Assembly (NCBI RefSeq): GCF_013362815.1
Contig: NZ_JABFVK010000013.1
Span: forward strand, 558,001-622,000
DNA length: 64,000 bases
Direction of reading: 5' to 3'
DNA from: Hamadaea sp.
Lineage (GTDB): Bacteria; Actinomycetota; Actinomycetes; Mycobacteriales; Micromonosporaceae
The notes beneath the pieces were generated by a model. That model was given only the letters and a program-made list of their open reading frames with translations, had not been told where the DNA came from and ran no database searches. A program made the translations under genes and the position numbers. Positions 16,623-25,287 of the stretch are shown here, one piece after another (the first letter of the stretch is position 1; every line of letters begins with the position of its first letter).

Positions 16623-17464
16623 GCGCCGTGTACCTGCCGATCGGTTCCGCCTCGGGCGGCTCGCAGACGCCGGTCGCCATCACCCCCGAGCGGGCCGGCT
16701 GGACCTATTGCGGCCTGCGGATCGTCGAGTTCACCGGCTCGTTCAGCCTGTCGACCGGCGGCGACGAGATGCTCGTCGTGCCGCTGTCCGGCGGCTGCGA
16801 GGTCGTCTGCGATGGCTCCACTGTGGAGCTCGAGGGCCGCGCCGACGTCTTCGCCCGCGTCACCGACTTCGCGTACCTGCCCATCCAGGCCGAGGTCACG
16901 CTCCGGTCCGCGGGCCCGGTCCGGCTCGCGCTTCCGTCGGCCCGGGCGGCCCGGCGGCTGCCTTTCCGGCATGCCAAGGCCGAAGACATTCCCATAGAGG
17001 TACGCGGAGCGGGGCCGGCGAGTCGGCAAGTCACGAACTTCTGCGCTCCGGAAGCCTTCGAGTGCGACAAGTTGGTGGCGGTCGAGGTGCTGACGCCCGG
17101 CGGCAACTGGTCGTCGTATCCGCCGCACAAGCACGACGCCGAAGGACCGGGCGAAGCCGTGCTGGAGGAGATCTACTACTTCGAGACGCCGGGGCTGGCG
17201 TACCAGCGGGTCTACGGCACCACCGAAGTGCTGGCGGAGGTGTCGACCGGCGACGTCGTCCTGGTGCCCGACGGGTACCACGGCCCTTCGATGGCCGCCC
17301 CCGGCTTCGACCTCTACTACCTCAACGTCCTCGCCGGACCCGCCCCGGTACGCACGATGGCGTGCACCGACGATCCGGCGTACCACTGGATCCGGGAATC
17401 GTGGCGGGAGCAGGGGATCGACCCCCGGACGCCGATGACGTCACATCGAGGGAGGCTTTCATGA
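16619..17464 (+). CDS. iolB: 5-deoxy-glucuronate isomerase
   Basis: A 281-residue double-cupin protein converting 5-deoxy-glucuronate to 5-dehydro-2-deoxygluconate in inositol catabolism. The metal-binding segment 'NWSSYPPHKHDAEGPGEAVLEEIYYFE' provides the HxH...E residues, with a further His in 'VPDGYHGPS'. Length and motifs match IolB. Its GTG start overlaps the preceding stop (GTGA at 16619-16622), and its end overlaps iolD as ATGA (17461-17464), indicating translational coupling. Confidence 0.92.
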   Translation: MSAVYLPIGSASGGSQTPVAITPERAGWTYCGLRIVEFTGSFSLSTGGDEMLVVPLSGGCEVVCDGSTVELEGRADVFARVTDFAYLPIQAEVTLRSAGPVRLALPSARAARRLPFRHAKAEDIPIEVRGAGPASRQVTNFCAPEAFECDKLVAVEVLTPGGNWSSYPPHKHDAEGPGEAVLEEIYYFETPGLAYQRVYGTTEVLAEVSTGDVVLVPDGYHGPSMAAPGFDLYYLNVLAGPAPVRTMACTDDPAYHWIRESWREQGIDPRTPMTSHRGRLS

Positions 17465-19305
17465 GGATGACGGTGGCGCAGGCGACGGTCGCCTTTCTGG
17501 CCAGCCAGTTCACCGAGCGCGACGGCGTACGGCGGCGGTTGATCGCCGGGACGTTCGGCATCTTCGGCCACGGCAACGTCGCCGGGCTCGGCCAGGCGCT
17601 TCTGCAAGCCGGTCCGGCGATGCCCTATCACCAGGCGCGCAACGAGCAGGCGATGGTGCACACCGGCGCCGCGTACGCCCGTGCCTCGCTGCGTACGTCG
17701 ACCTTCGCGTGCACGACGTCGATCGGGCCGGGTGCGACCAACCTCGTGACCGGAGCCGCACTGGCCACCGTCAACCGGCTGCCGGTGCTGCTCCTGCCGA
17801 GCGACGTCTTCGCCACCCGGGTCGCGAGCCCGGTCCTGCAGGAACTTGAGGACCCGCGATCGTTCGACGTGAGCGTCAACGACACACTCCGTCCGGTCAG
17901 CCGTTACTGGGATCGGATCAACCGACCGGAGCAGCTGCCCGCCGCGCTGCTGGCGGCGTGCCGGGTGCTGACCGATCCGGCCGAGACCGGGGCGGTCACC
18001 GTCTGCCTGCCGCAGGACGTGCAGGCCGAGGCGTACGACTTCCCGGACGAGCTGTTCCGGACCCGGGTGTGGCGGATCAGGCGGCCCCGGCCAGATGCGA
18101 CCGCTCTTCGCGACGCCGCCGAGCTGCTGCGGTCCGCCGAACGCCCGGTGATCATCGCCGGTGGCGGAGTCGTCTACAGCGCCGCCTCCGAGGAGCTGGC
18201 CGCCTTCGCCGAGGCGACCGGCATCCCGGTGGTGGAGACGCAGGCCGGCAAGGGTTCGCTGCCGCACGGCCGGCCGATGCTCGCCGGATCGGTCGGCGTC
18301 ACCGGATCGGATGCGGCCAACGCCCTGGTACGCGCCGCCGACGTGGTCTTCGGGGTCGGCACCCGGTTCAGCGACTTCACCACCGCGTCGCGAACTCTGT
18401 TCGCCGATCCGGCCGTACGCTTCGTCACCCTCAACGTCTGCGGCTTCGACGCGTACAAGTTGAGTTCTTCGGTGCCATTGGTGGGTGACGCGCGCGTGGG
18501 TCTGGCGGAACTGCGGACACTGCTCGAAGGCTGGACCGCGCCCAAGCGGAGCTGGCGCGACGGCGTGGCGAACTGGGAGGCACGCATCGACGCGGGCCGC
18601 GCGACGGCGGGTCCGCTGACCCAGACCCAGGTGATCGGCGTGGTCAACGACGCGGCCGAGCCGGCGGACATCATGGTGTGCGCGGCCGGGTCGATGCCCG
18701 GCGACCTGCATCGGCAGTGGCGCGCGGCGCGGCCGGGGCAGTACCACGTCGAGTACGGCTATTCGTGCATGGGCTACGAGATCGCGGGCGGGCTGGGCGC
18801 GAAGCTCGCCGCCCCCGACGCCGAGGTGTTCGTGCTGGTCGGCGACGGTTCCTACCTGATGATGGCGCAGGAGCTGGCGACCGCCGTCGCGGAGAACATC
18901 AAGCTGACCGTCGTCCTGGTCGACAACCGCGGCTTCGCGTCGATCGGCGCGTTGTCGCAGAGCGTCGGTGGCGAGCGGCTCGGGACGTCCTACGGCTATC
19001 GCTCGCCCACGGGCGGGTTCGACGGCGGCGACCTGCCGGTCGACCTGGCCGCCAACGCGGCGAGCCTGGGCGCGGCGGTGCTCGTCGCGACCACTGTGGA
19101 CGAACTGCGATCGGCGCTGGACAAGGCGCGGCAGTCCGATCGCACGACGGTCGTGTACGCCCGCACGGCGCTCATCGGCGATCCCGCTCCCAGCTCGGAC
19201 GCCTGGTGGGACGTGCCGGTGGCGCAGACCGGGTCGACGCCCTCGCTGCCCGAGGCGCAGGCCGCCTACCGGACCGGCAAGGCGAGCCAGCGCGGTCACT
19301 ACTGA
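17461..19305 (+). CDS. iolD: 3D-(3,5/4)-trihydroxycyclohexane-1,2-dione acylhydrolase (decyclizing)
   Basis: A 614-residue thiamine-diphosphate enzyme that opens the ring of the inositol-derived trione to 5-deoxy-glucuronate. The N-terminal PYR domain carries the catalytic Glu in 'QARNEQAMVHTGAAYAR'; the C-terminal PP domain has the ThDP motif 'GDGSYLMMAQELATAVAENIKLTVVLVDN'. The start ATG 17461 is supported by GGGAGG at 17450-17455; ATG 17467 is an alternative. It ends the operon; iolA, iolE and iolG are not in the window and must lie elsewhere if the pathway is complete. Confidence 0.92.
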   Translation: MRMTVAQATVAFLASQFTERDGVRRRLIAGTFGIFGHGNVAGLGQALLQAGPAMPYHQARNEQAMVHTGAAYARASLRTSTFACTTSIGPGATNLVTGAALATVNRLPVLLLPSDVFATRVASPVLQELEDPRSFDVSVNDTLRPVSRYWDRINRPEQLPAALLAACRVLTDPAETGAVTVCLPQDVQAEAYDFPDELFRTRVWRIRRPRPDATALRDAAELLRSAERPVIIAGGGVVYSAASEELAAFAEATGIPVVETQAGKGSLPHGRPMLAGSVGVTGSDAANALVRAADVVFGVGTRFSDFTTASRTLFADPAVRFVTLNVCGFDAYKLSSSVPLVGDARVGLAELRTLLEGWTAPKRSWRDGVANWEARIDAGRATAGPLTQTQVIGVVNDAAEPADIMVCAAGSMPGDLHRQWRAARPGQYHVEYGYSCMGYEIAGGLGAKLAAPDAEVFVLVGDGSYLMMAQELATAVAENIKLTVVLVDNRGFASIGALSQSVGGERLGTSYGYRSPTGGFDGGDLPVDLAANAASLGAAVLVATTVDELRSALDKARQSDRTTVVYARTALIGDPAPSSDAWWDVPVAQTGSTPSLPEAQAAYRTGKASQRGHY

Positions 19306-19322
19306 AGCAGGTCGCTTCGCCG

Positions 19323-19353
19323 ACCGGCCGCCGGTGTCACGCCGGCGGCCGGT
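19323..19353. terminator. Bidirectional hairpin terminator after iolD
   Basis: ACCGGCCGCCGG (19323-19334) and CCGGCGGCCGGT (19342-19353) form a perfect 12-bp GC stem with a 7-base loop between the convergent iolD and SGNH hydrolase genes. Confidence 0.75.
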
Positions 19354-19373
19354 GCTCTTCGCGTACGCCGGGA

Positions 19374-20180
19374 TCAGGCCGCCGCGGCCGAGCGGAAGAC
19401 CGGGTAGTAACCACCGGACTGCCCGCTGGCGAACGGGTGGTAGGAGACGCTGAGTTCGGCGAAGTTGAGCGCATGCAGCCACTTGTCACCGCTGCACAAC
19501 TGGTGCCCGACGAAGATCGACCGCACATCGGCGAACACGAATCCGCTCGCCTGCGCGGCCGTCTTGGTGATGTTGTCGATGAGGTTGATGCCCTCGTCGA
19601 TCTTCGCGTGCGAGGTCGCGCTCAATCCGACGCAGAACGTGTTGAGCTGGTAGAACACCGGGTAGGACAGCACGACGACCTTGGCGTTCGGCGCCTTGGC
19701 CCGGATCTTGCCGTACAGCGTGGTCAGCAGCCCGTTGAGCGTCGAGTTCGCCTTGTCCTCCGCGGCCTGTACGGACGCCACGCATTCGGTGGTCCCGTAC
19801 AGCGCGCAGGTTCGCATGATGGTGGAAAAGCCCATGTCGTTGCCGCCAATGGTGATGCTGACCAGCGTCGTGGTGCTGCTCAACGCGGACAGCTGGCTGC
19901 TGGCGACGGTCGACGTGGTCGCGCCGGAGCAGGCGACCGACACATAGGACGCCGGGGCGTTGGCCGCCGCCCAGAGCGCGGAGTACGCGTTCGTGCTGCG
20001 CTGGCACGAGCCGCTTTCGGCGGTGTAGCTGCCGGCGCCGACGCCGGAGGAGTAGGAGTCGCCGAGGGCGACGTAACGGACGGTGGACGCCGCGTTGGCG
20101 GGGGTGGCCACGAGGCCGACCAGCACTGTGAGGGTGGTTGCGAGGCTGGCCGTCAGCGTGAGCAGACGCGATCGAGTCAA
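19374..20180 (-). CDS. Secreted SGNH/GDSL hydrolase (Streptomyces lipase-type)
   Basis: A 268-residue exported esterase or lipase. The signal peptide ends near 'ATPANA'. Block I 'VALGDSYSSGVGAG' holds the catalytic Ser, 'ITIGGNDMGFS' the oxyanion Asn, and 'SVSYHPFASGQSGGY' the catalytic His; six cysteines suggest three disulphides as in Streptomyces SGNH lipases. I chose the TTG at 20180 because GGAGG lies just upstream and the signal peptide then starts properly; an ATG at 20222 in frame would add 14 residues but has no ribosome site. The substrate is unknown. Confidence 0.85.
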   Translation of the reverse strand: MTRSRLLTLTASLATTLTVLVGLVATPANAASTVRYVALGDSYSSGVGAGSYTAESGSCQRSTNAYSALWAAANAPASYVSVACSGATTSTVASSQLSALSSTTTLVSITIGGNDMGFSTIMRTCALYGTTECVASVQAAEDKANSTLNGLLTTLYGKIRAKAPNAKVVVLSYPVFYQLNTFCVGLSATSHAKIDEGINLIDNITKTAAQASGFVFADVRSIFVGHQLCSGDKWLHALNFAELSVSYHPFASGQSGGYYPVFRSAAAA

Positions 20181-20289
20181 GGGGGCCTCCGGGTCGGGGG
20201 TGAACTCGGTGGTACTCGGTCGCATATAGATATCAATAAACGCGCCAGTTGGGAAGATCGTGATGCGCAAGGAGTGACGCGTCGCGTGC

Positions 20290-21408
20290 TTGAATGAGAC
20301 CGTGGGCGGAGCGGTAGAACCGGAGAACCGGGAACCTTCACTGGCGGAACGCGTACCGCCGTCGCTGGTCTTCCGGTGGGCCGTCGCGGCCGCCGCGGGC
20401 GCCGTCGCCGTCGCGGCCGTCGTGCTCGGCCTCTACACCGTCCGCAACATCCTCGTGCTGGTGCTGATCGCGCTGTTCGTCGCGGTCAGTCTCGACCCGG
20501 CCGTCCGCTGGATGGTACGCAAGGGGCTGCGCCGCAGCTGGGCGGTCAGCATCGTGGTGCTGCTGCTGGTCGCGCTGTTCGGCTTGTTCGTGTGGTCGAT
20601 CGTGCCGCCCGTCGTCGACCAGAGCGGGACGTTGCTGCAACGGCTGCCCGGCTACGTGCAGACGCTGTCGGAGAAGTCGCGGGCCATCCAGGAGGTCACC
20701 GACCGGTACAACCTGACGGATCGGCTGACGGCGCTGGCCGGCGAGCTGCCCGGACGGCTGGCCAACGGCGCGCTCGGCTTCGTCCAGAAGCTCTTCGGGA
20801 CGATCGCCGCCGCGCTGACCGTGCTGGTCCTGGCGATCTACTTCATGGCGGACATGCCCCGGCTGCAACGGGGCGTCGTGCGGCTGTTCCCGCCGGCCCA
20901 TCGCGCGCGGGGTGCGAACATCGTCTCCGTCGTGGTCGACAAGGTCGGCGGCTACATGATCGGCAACATCGTCATCTCGCTCATCGCCGGAGTGGTGTCG
21001 TTCATCTGCTTCCAAGCCGTCGGCGTCCCGTACGCCGTCCCACTGGCGGTCACGGTCGCCATCACCGACCTCATCCCGATGATCGGCGCCTCTCTCGGGG
21101 CGGTGATCGGCGTCGGGGTGTCTCTGCTGACGGTCGGGCTCTGGCCACGCTCGATCATCGTGCTGATCTTCTTCATCGCGTACCAGCAGTTCGAGAACTA
21201 TGTGATCCAGCCCCGGGTGATGCGCAACGCCGTCGACCTGTCCGCCGTGGCGGTGCTGGTGGTGGCGCTCGTCGGCGGGACCGTGCTCGGCCTCGTCGGC
21301 GCGCTCATGGCGATCCCGATCGCCGCCGCCGTCAAGGTCGTGCTCACGCCGATGGTCGCCGGGGACGAGCTGTCCGACGACGAGGAGCCGGAGACCGCGG
21401 TCAGCTGA
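20290..21408 (+). CDS. AI-2E family (PerM-type) membrane transporter
   Basis: A 372-residue membrane protein of the AI-2E/PerM superfamily, with about eight predicted transmembrane segments. The C-terminal half carries the family segments 'AVTVAITDLIPMIGASLG' and 'YQQFENYVIQPRVMRNAVDLSAVAVLVVALVGG'. Members export autoinducer-2, exchange ions or have unknown cargo, so substrate cannot be assigned. The N-terminus is uncertain: TTG 20290 or GTG 20302, with AAGGAG lying 15 or more bases upstream. The C-terminus is acidic ('DELSDDEEPE'). Confidence 0.85.
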   Translation: MNETVGGAVEPENREPSLAERVPPSLVFRWAVAAAAGAVAVAAVVLGLYTVRNILVLVLIALFVAVSLDPAVRWMVRKGLRRSWAVSIVVLLLVALFGLFVWSIVPPVVDQSGTLLQRLPGYVQTLSEKSRAIQEVTDRYNLTDRLTALAGELPGRLANGALGFVQKLFGTIAAALTVLVLAIYFMADMPRLQRGVVRLFPPAHRARGANIVSVVVDKVGGYMIGNIVISLIAGVVSFICFQAVGVPYAVPLAVTVAITDLIPMIGASLGAVIGVGVSLLTVGLWPRSIIVLIFFIAYQQFENYVIQPRVMRNAVDLSAVAVLVVALVGGTVLGLVGALMAIPIAAAVKVVLTPMVAGDELSDDEEPETAVS

Positions 21409-21417
21409 CCGCCCGGG

Positions 21418-21999
21418 TCACTGGCCGACGCGGCCGTCGATCCGTTCGCGCAGCAGGTCGACGTGGCCCATGTGGCGGGCGTACTCCTCGACCATGCCGA
21501 GCACGACGTCCCGATAGGACAGCGAGCCACCGCCGCTGCCGTGCTTGTTCTCGGGATCGTCGACGATCGCGTCGAGGCTCGGCGCGTCGGCGAGGAACCG
21601 GGTGGAGAACTCGACCTCGGCTCGCCACGTCGCCCAGGCCTCGGCTACCACCTCGGGGTCGGCGACCGCGCCGTCGAAGTCGCCGTCACGGTTGGTCTCG
21701 GAGCAGTACAACTTCGGCACGTCCTGCCCGGCGAGCAGTACGCGGAACGTCCCGCGCTCCATCTCGGCGAGGTGCCGCACGAGCCCGAGCAGCGACATCG
21801 TCGAGGGCTCGACCGAGCGCCGGGCCATCTGCCCGGCGTCGAGACCGGCGCACTTCAGCTCCAAGGTGAGGCGTTGACAGCGCAACGACTCGGCCAGCGT
21901 GGTGCGCTCGTCGGCCATCGCGGGGCCGTGCTCGCGGGGATCGTCGTCGGAAGGCCGGCCGTCGGAGGTGAACATGTCGGCCCGTCGCATCGAGGTCAT
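21418..21999 (-). CDS. DinB-family (DUF664) putative metal-dependent enzyme
   Basis: A 193-residue four-helix-bundle protein of the DinB/YfiT superfamily. Metal-ligand histidines are visible in 'LVRHLAEMERGTFR' and 'EEYARHMGHVDLLRE'. Actinobacterial members include mycothiol- or bacillithiol-dependent transferases, but the thiol partner is not indicated here. I use ATG 21999, which begins 'MTSMRRADMF'; ATG 21918 ('MADERTTL') would also give a complete domain. It is convergent with the AI-2E transporter gene, 9 bases apart. A second DinB protein is at 62954. Confidence 0.75.
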   Translation of the reverse strand: MTSMRRADMFTSDGRPSDDDPREHGPAMADERTTLAESLRCQRLTLELKCAGLDAGQMARRSVEPSTMSLLGLVRHLAEMERGTFRVLLAGQDVPKLYCSETNRDGDFDGAVADPEVVAEAWATWRAEVEFSTRFLADAPSLDAIVDDPENKHGSGGGSLSYRDVVLGMVEEYARHMGHVDLLRERIDGRVGQ

Positions 22000-22041
22000 G
22001 TCGCCATCGTGGGCCGGGCGTTGTGCGTATAACAACCGAAT

Positions 22042-23802
22042 TTATCCGAGACGCCGCGCGGCATTGACGAGGCCGACGTGGCTGAAGGCCTGCGGCGTGT
22101 TGCCGAGCTGGCGCTTCGCGGCCGGATCGTACTCCTCGGCGAGGATGCCCAGGTCGTTGCGGAGCGTGAGCAATCGCTCGAACAACTCCACCGCCTCGCG
22201 GTCGCGGCCGATGCCGGACAGCGCCTCGGCGAGCCAGAAGGTGCATGCGATGAACGCGCCCTCGGTGCCGGGCAGGCCGTCCACGCCGCCGTCGGCCCGG
22301 GGGTCGTAGCGCAGCAGGAAGCCGTCGTGACTGAGCTCGCGCTGCAACGCGTCCACCGTCCCGGCGATGCGCGGGTCGTCCCACGGCAGGAAGCCGACGC
22401 GGGGCATGAGCAGGAGCGCGGCGTCGAGCCCGCGCGAGCCGTAGAACTGCGTGAACGTGTTGCGCGCTGAGTCGAAGCCGCGCTCGCAGACCTCGGCGTG
22501 AACGGCGTCGCGGGCGGCCCGCCACCGATCCGCGTCGCCCGGCAGCCCGAACTTCTCCACGGCCTGGACCGCGCGGTCGAAACCGGCCCACGCCATCACC
22601 TTCGAGTGGACGAAATGCCGCCGGTCGCCGCGGACCTCCCACAAGCCGTTGTCCGGCTCGTCCCAATGGCTTTCGAGGTAGTCCAGCAGCGCCCGTTGCA
22701 GGTCCCAGGCCTCGTCGGTCGCGCCCATGCCCACCGCGCGTGACTGGTGCAGCCCATCGAGGACCTCGCCCCACACGTCCAGCTGGAATTGGCTCGACGC
22801 GGCGTTGCCGACGCGTACGGGGGACGACCGTTCGTAGCCGGGCAACCAGTCCAACGTGTACTCGGTGAGTCGGCGGGTACCGTCGATCCCGTACATGATC
22901 TGCAGATCGGCCGGATCGCCGGCGGCCGCCCGCAGCAGCCACTCGCGCCAGGCCTTGGCCTCCGCGACGAACCCCGTCCCGAGCAGGGCCTGCAAGGTGA
23001 ACGTCGCGTCGCGGAGCCAGCAGTAGCGGTAGTCCCAGTTCCGGGGACCGCCCGGCTGCTCCGGCAACGACGTCGTGGCCGCGGCGAGGATGCCACCGGT
23101 CGGGGCGTAGGTCAGCGCCTTGAGCAGAATCAGCGACCGGCGTACGGGCTCCTGCCAGCGCCCGGTGTAACGGAAGCGCGCCATCCAGTCCGCCCAGAAC
23201 TGCTCGGTGTCGGCCAGCGCCCGGTACGGATCGACGTGCTTGGGCCGGGGCTCATGCGACGGCCGGTAGGTCAGCACGAAGGGCACCCGCTGGCCGGCGC
23301 TCACGGTGAACTCCGCGTAGCTCGTGAAGTCCTCGCCGTGCACCACGACCGGGCTGCTCAGCCAGGCGGCGTCCGGTCCGGCGATGGCCGCCAGCTGACC
23401 GTCGAGGTGGCGTACCCAGGGGACGATGCGGCCGTAGTCGAAGCGCAGGCGCAGCGCCATCTTCATCGGTACGCTGCCGCTGACGCCCTCCACGATCCGG
23501 ACGACGTCGGCCGCCTCGCCGCGCGGCGGCATGAAGTCGACCACCCGGACCGTGCCGCCCGCCGACTCCCACTCCGACTCGAGGATGAGCGAATCGCCGC
23601 GATAGCGCCGTCGCTGCGCCGGGCCGCCGTCCGCCGGAGCCAGCCGCCAGAACCCGGCGGGCTCCCCGCCGAGCAGCGCGGCGAAGCACGCCGGGGCGTC
23701 GAACCGCGGCAGGCACAGCCAGTCGACCGAACCGTCCCGACCGACGAGCGCGGCGGTGTGCAGATCCCCGACAAGCCCGTAATCCTCGATACGCTGCGGC
23801 AT
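22042..23802 (-). CDS. Glycoside hydrolase family 15 protein
   Basis: A 586-residue cytosolic protein of the GH15 trehalase/glucoamylase-like group. An N-terminal beta-sandwich begins 'RIEDYGLVGDLHTAALVGRDGSVDWLCLPRFD', and an alpha/alpha-six barrel follows, with 'RNWDYRYCWLRDATFTLQAL' and 'GILAEEYDPAAKRQLGNTPQAFSHVGLVNAA' containing the catalytic acids expected in GH15. It probably acts on alpha-glucosides such as trehalose or oligoglucans; the substrate is not determinable here. The start ATG 23802 gives the canonical 'MPQRIEDYG' N-terminus; the frame continues upstream with basic, unconserved sequence. Confidence 0.85.
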   Translation of the reverse strand: MPQRIEDYGLVGDLHTAALVGRDGSVDWLCLPRFDAPACFAALLGGEPAGFWRLAPADGGPAQRRRYRGDSLILESEWESAGGTVRVVDFMPPRGEAADVVRIVEGVSGSVPMKMALRLRFDYGRIVPWVRHLDGQLAAIAGPDAAWLSSPVVVHGEDFTSYAEFTVSAGQRVPFVLTYRPSHEPRPKHVDPYRALADTEQFWADWMARFRYTGRWQEPVRRSLILLKALTYAPTGGILAAATTSLPEQPGGPRNWDYRYCWLRDATFTLQALLGTGFVAEAKAWREWLLRAAAGDPADLQIMYGIDGTRRLTEYTLDWLPGYERSSPVRVGNAASSQFQLDVWGEVLDGLHQSRAVGMGATDEAWDLQRALLDYLESHWDEPDNGLWEVRGDRRHFVHSKVMAWAGFDRAVQAVEKFGLPGDADRWRAARDAVHAEVCERGFDSARNTFTQFYGSRGLDAALLLMPRVGFLPWDDPRIAGTVDALQRELSHDGFLLRYDPRADGGVDGLPGTEGAFIACTFWLAEALSGIGRDREAVELFERLLTLRNDLGILAEEYDPAAKRQLGNTPQAFSHVGLVNAARRLG

Positions 23803-23960
23803 GTCCCCATGATCCCCCTCCGTCGCCCGGCGCGGCGGTGCACGACGCGGTGTCGGCACGACATCGACGGTTCGTCCCATCGTCGACCGGGTCCGGTCGG
23901 TCACGGATCGAGGTTCTTCGGCGGAGGTCGCCGGGCCCATCACCAGGCATCCTCGTACGC

Positions 23961-24233
23961 GTGCCCCAGCTCAAACTCGGCGCGGTGCTGCGCGCCATGC
24001 AGACCGCGTACGCCGATCTCATCCGCGACTTCATCACCGACCGCGTCCGTAGCCGGACCGGCCGACTCCTGTTCGCCCTCGTCGTGCTGATCGTCGGCGC
24101 TCTGACCGGCGGGAACGTCCTCGTCCAGGGGTACGCCGAAGGCAGCGCCCTCGTTCGTGTCGTCGCTGTGGTCGCCGCCGCTTCGTGGGTGCTCGGGTTC
24201 GGGCATACCGCTGCGCTGATCGCTCGGCGGTAG
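23961..24233 (+). CDS. Small two-helix membrane protein, hypothetical
   Basis: A 90-residue protein, not recognised. It has an amphipathic N-terminus with 'YADLIRDFITDRVRSRTG' and two hydrophobic helices ('LLFALVVLIVGALTGGNVLV' and 'VVAVVAAASWVLGFGHTAAL'). It is divergent from the GH15 gene. Start GTG 23961 is the first that avoids overlap with the GH15 upstream region; an internal ATG at 23994 is possible. Function unknown. Confidence 0.5.
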   Translation: MPQLKLGAVLRAMQTAYADLIRDFITDRVRSRTGRLLFALVVLIVGALTGGNVLVQGYAEGSALVRVVAVVAAASWVLGFGHTAALIARR

Positions 24234-24507
24234 GTCCTCGCGCGCTCGTCTCTGCGCGTTACCCGTGGCGTCCAGCCCCGTGTTGTGCGTTATCCGGGAT
24301 AACGTGCCTATTCCGCGCGGGATAACCGCGATGTCCCGGGATAACGCGACGGCACCGGGCACCGCAGCACCTGGGATAACGCGACGGCAGCTGGGTAGCC
24401 AAGCGGGCACACGACACGTTTCGGGCATCAAGGACAACGCAGGTTAGCCGGGCGGCGTGGCAGGGTAGTCGAGCGATCCGGAAGTGCCCGCCGACGGGAA
24501 GGACGGC
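24234..24507. repeat. Intergenic region with second cluster of GGGATAACGCG repeats
   Basis: Four GGGATAAC elements occur at 24293-24304 (TCCGGGATAACG), 24319-24326, 24334-24348 (TCCCGGGATAACGCG) and 24373-24383, followed twice by CGACGGCA. The first and third are 42 bases apart, the same spacing as in the repeat block at 12110-12375. No gene is evident. They may be dispersed regulatory sites or repetitive DNA. Confidence 0.65.
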
Positions 24508-24957
24508 ATGCCCGACTCTGATGACCGCCCGCTCCTGGACCGGCACCGGGTGCGTTTCGACGGCCCGTTCACCTCGGCGGATCTGGAGCCCATCCGGCGT
24601 CGGCTCGACGCGGAGTGCGCGGGGTGGGGCGTACCGGCCCGGTTCCGTTCGGTGCTCGAGCTCGTCGCGACCGAGCTCGTGGCCAACATCGTGGTGCACT
24701 GCGAGGGCGAAGGCCGCCTGCAGGTCTCCCTCTATCGCGGACGGCTCATCTGCCAGGCGCTCGACCAGGGTCCGGGCATACCTCGGAGTCATCGGGCGGG
24801 CTGGCGGCCGCCGTCGCCGTCCGCACCGGGCGGCCGCGGGCTCTGGCTGGCCCGCGTCTTCGCCGATCGGTTCGCCGTGGACTCCAGTCCGCTCGGCACC
24901 ACGGTCACCGCGGTGATCGACGTACGCGGAACGATGTCCACGCAATCACCAAGTTGA
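24508..24957 (+). CDS. Anti-sigma-factor-type serine/threonine ATP-binding kinase (HATPase_c_2)
   Basis: A 149-residue GHKL ATPase of the RsbW/SpoIIAB type. The N-box is 'ELVATELVANIVVHCEGEG', the G1 box 'LDQGPGIP' and the G2 box 'GGRGLWLARVF'. Such proteins bind a sigma factor or phosphorylate a STAS antagonist; the STAS gene 31 bases downstream is the natural partner. ATG 24508 is preceded by GGAAGGA at 24497-24503, preferred over GTG 24484. No sigma factor of this class is adjacent. Confidence 0.8.
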   Translation: MPDSDDRPLLDRHRVRFDGPFTSADLEPIRRRLDAECAGWGVPARFRSVLELVATELVANIVVHCEGEGRLQVSLYRGRLICQALDQGPGIPRSHRAGWRPPSPSAPGGRGLWLARVFADRFAVDSSPLGTTVTAVIDVRGTMSTQSPS

Positions 24958-24981
24958 GGTAGTGATCAAACACGTTAGGGT
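24954..24981 (+). promoter_or_regulatory. Candidate leaderless promoter of the STAS gene
   Basis: TTGAGG (24954-24959), a 16-base spacer and TAGGGT (24976-24981) end 6 bases before ATG 24988. The STAS gene could therefore be expressed separately from the ATPase, from an mRNA starting at the ATG. Confidence 0.45.
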
Positions 24982-24987
24982 GTAGCG

Positions 24988-25287
24988 ATGTTGAGCGTCG
25001 AGATCTCCGGCGATGCCGCCGTGACCAGGGTCGCCCTGGCCGGCGAGCTCGACCTGGCATCGAAGGCGCTGTTCGCGCAGGCCGTGCGCGAAGCGCCCGC
25101 GGAAATCGTGGAACTGGACCTCGCCGCGCTGACCTACTGTGATTCGGCGGGGATCGGCGCCCTCGTGGCGGCGCAACGGCTGGCGCGCGACGACGGCCGC
25201 GCCCTCTACGTCGTCAACGTACGCGGGATGGTGCAGACGGTGCTGCAGGTGTCCGGCGTACTCACCGAATTGACGCAGCGCGCCTAG
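24988..25287 (+). CDS. Anti-anti-sigma factor (STAS domain)
   Basis: A 99-residue STAS protein of the RsbV/SpoIIAA type. The conserved loop 'YCDSAGIGALVAAQR' contains the serine that partner kinases phosphorylate. When unphosphorylated it would bind the upstream ATPase and free a sigma factor. The complete domain fills the protein. It is convergent with the DNA glycosylase gene; their ends overlap by four bases. Confidence 0.85.
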   Translation: MLSVEISGDAAVTRVALAGELDLASKALFAQAVREAPAEIVELDLAALTYCDSAGIGALVAAQRLARDDGRALYVVNVRGMVQTVLQVSGVLTELTQRA

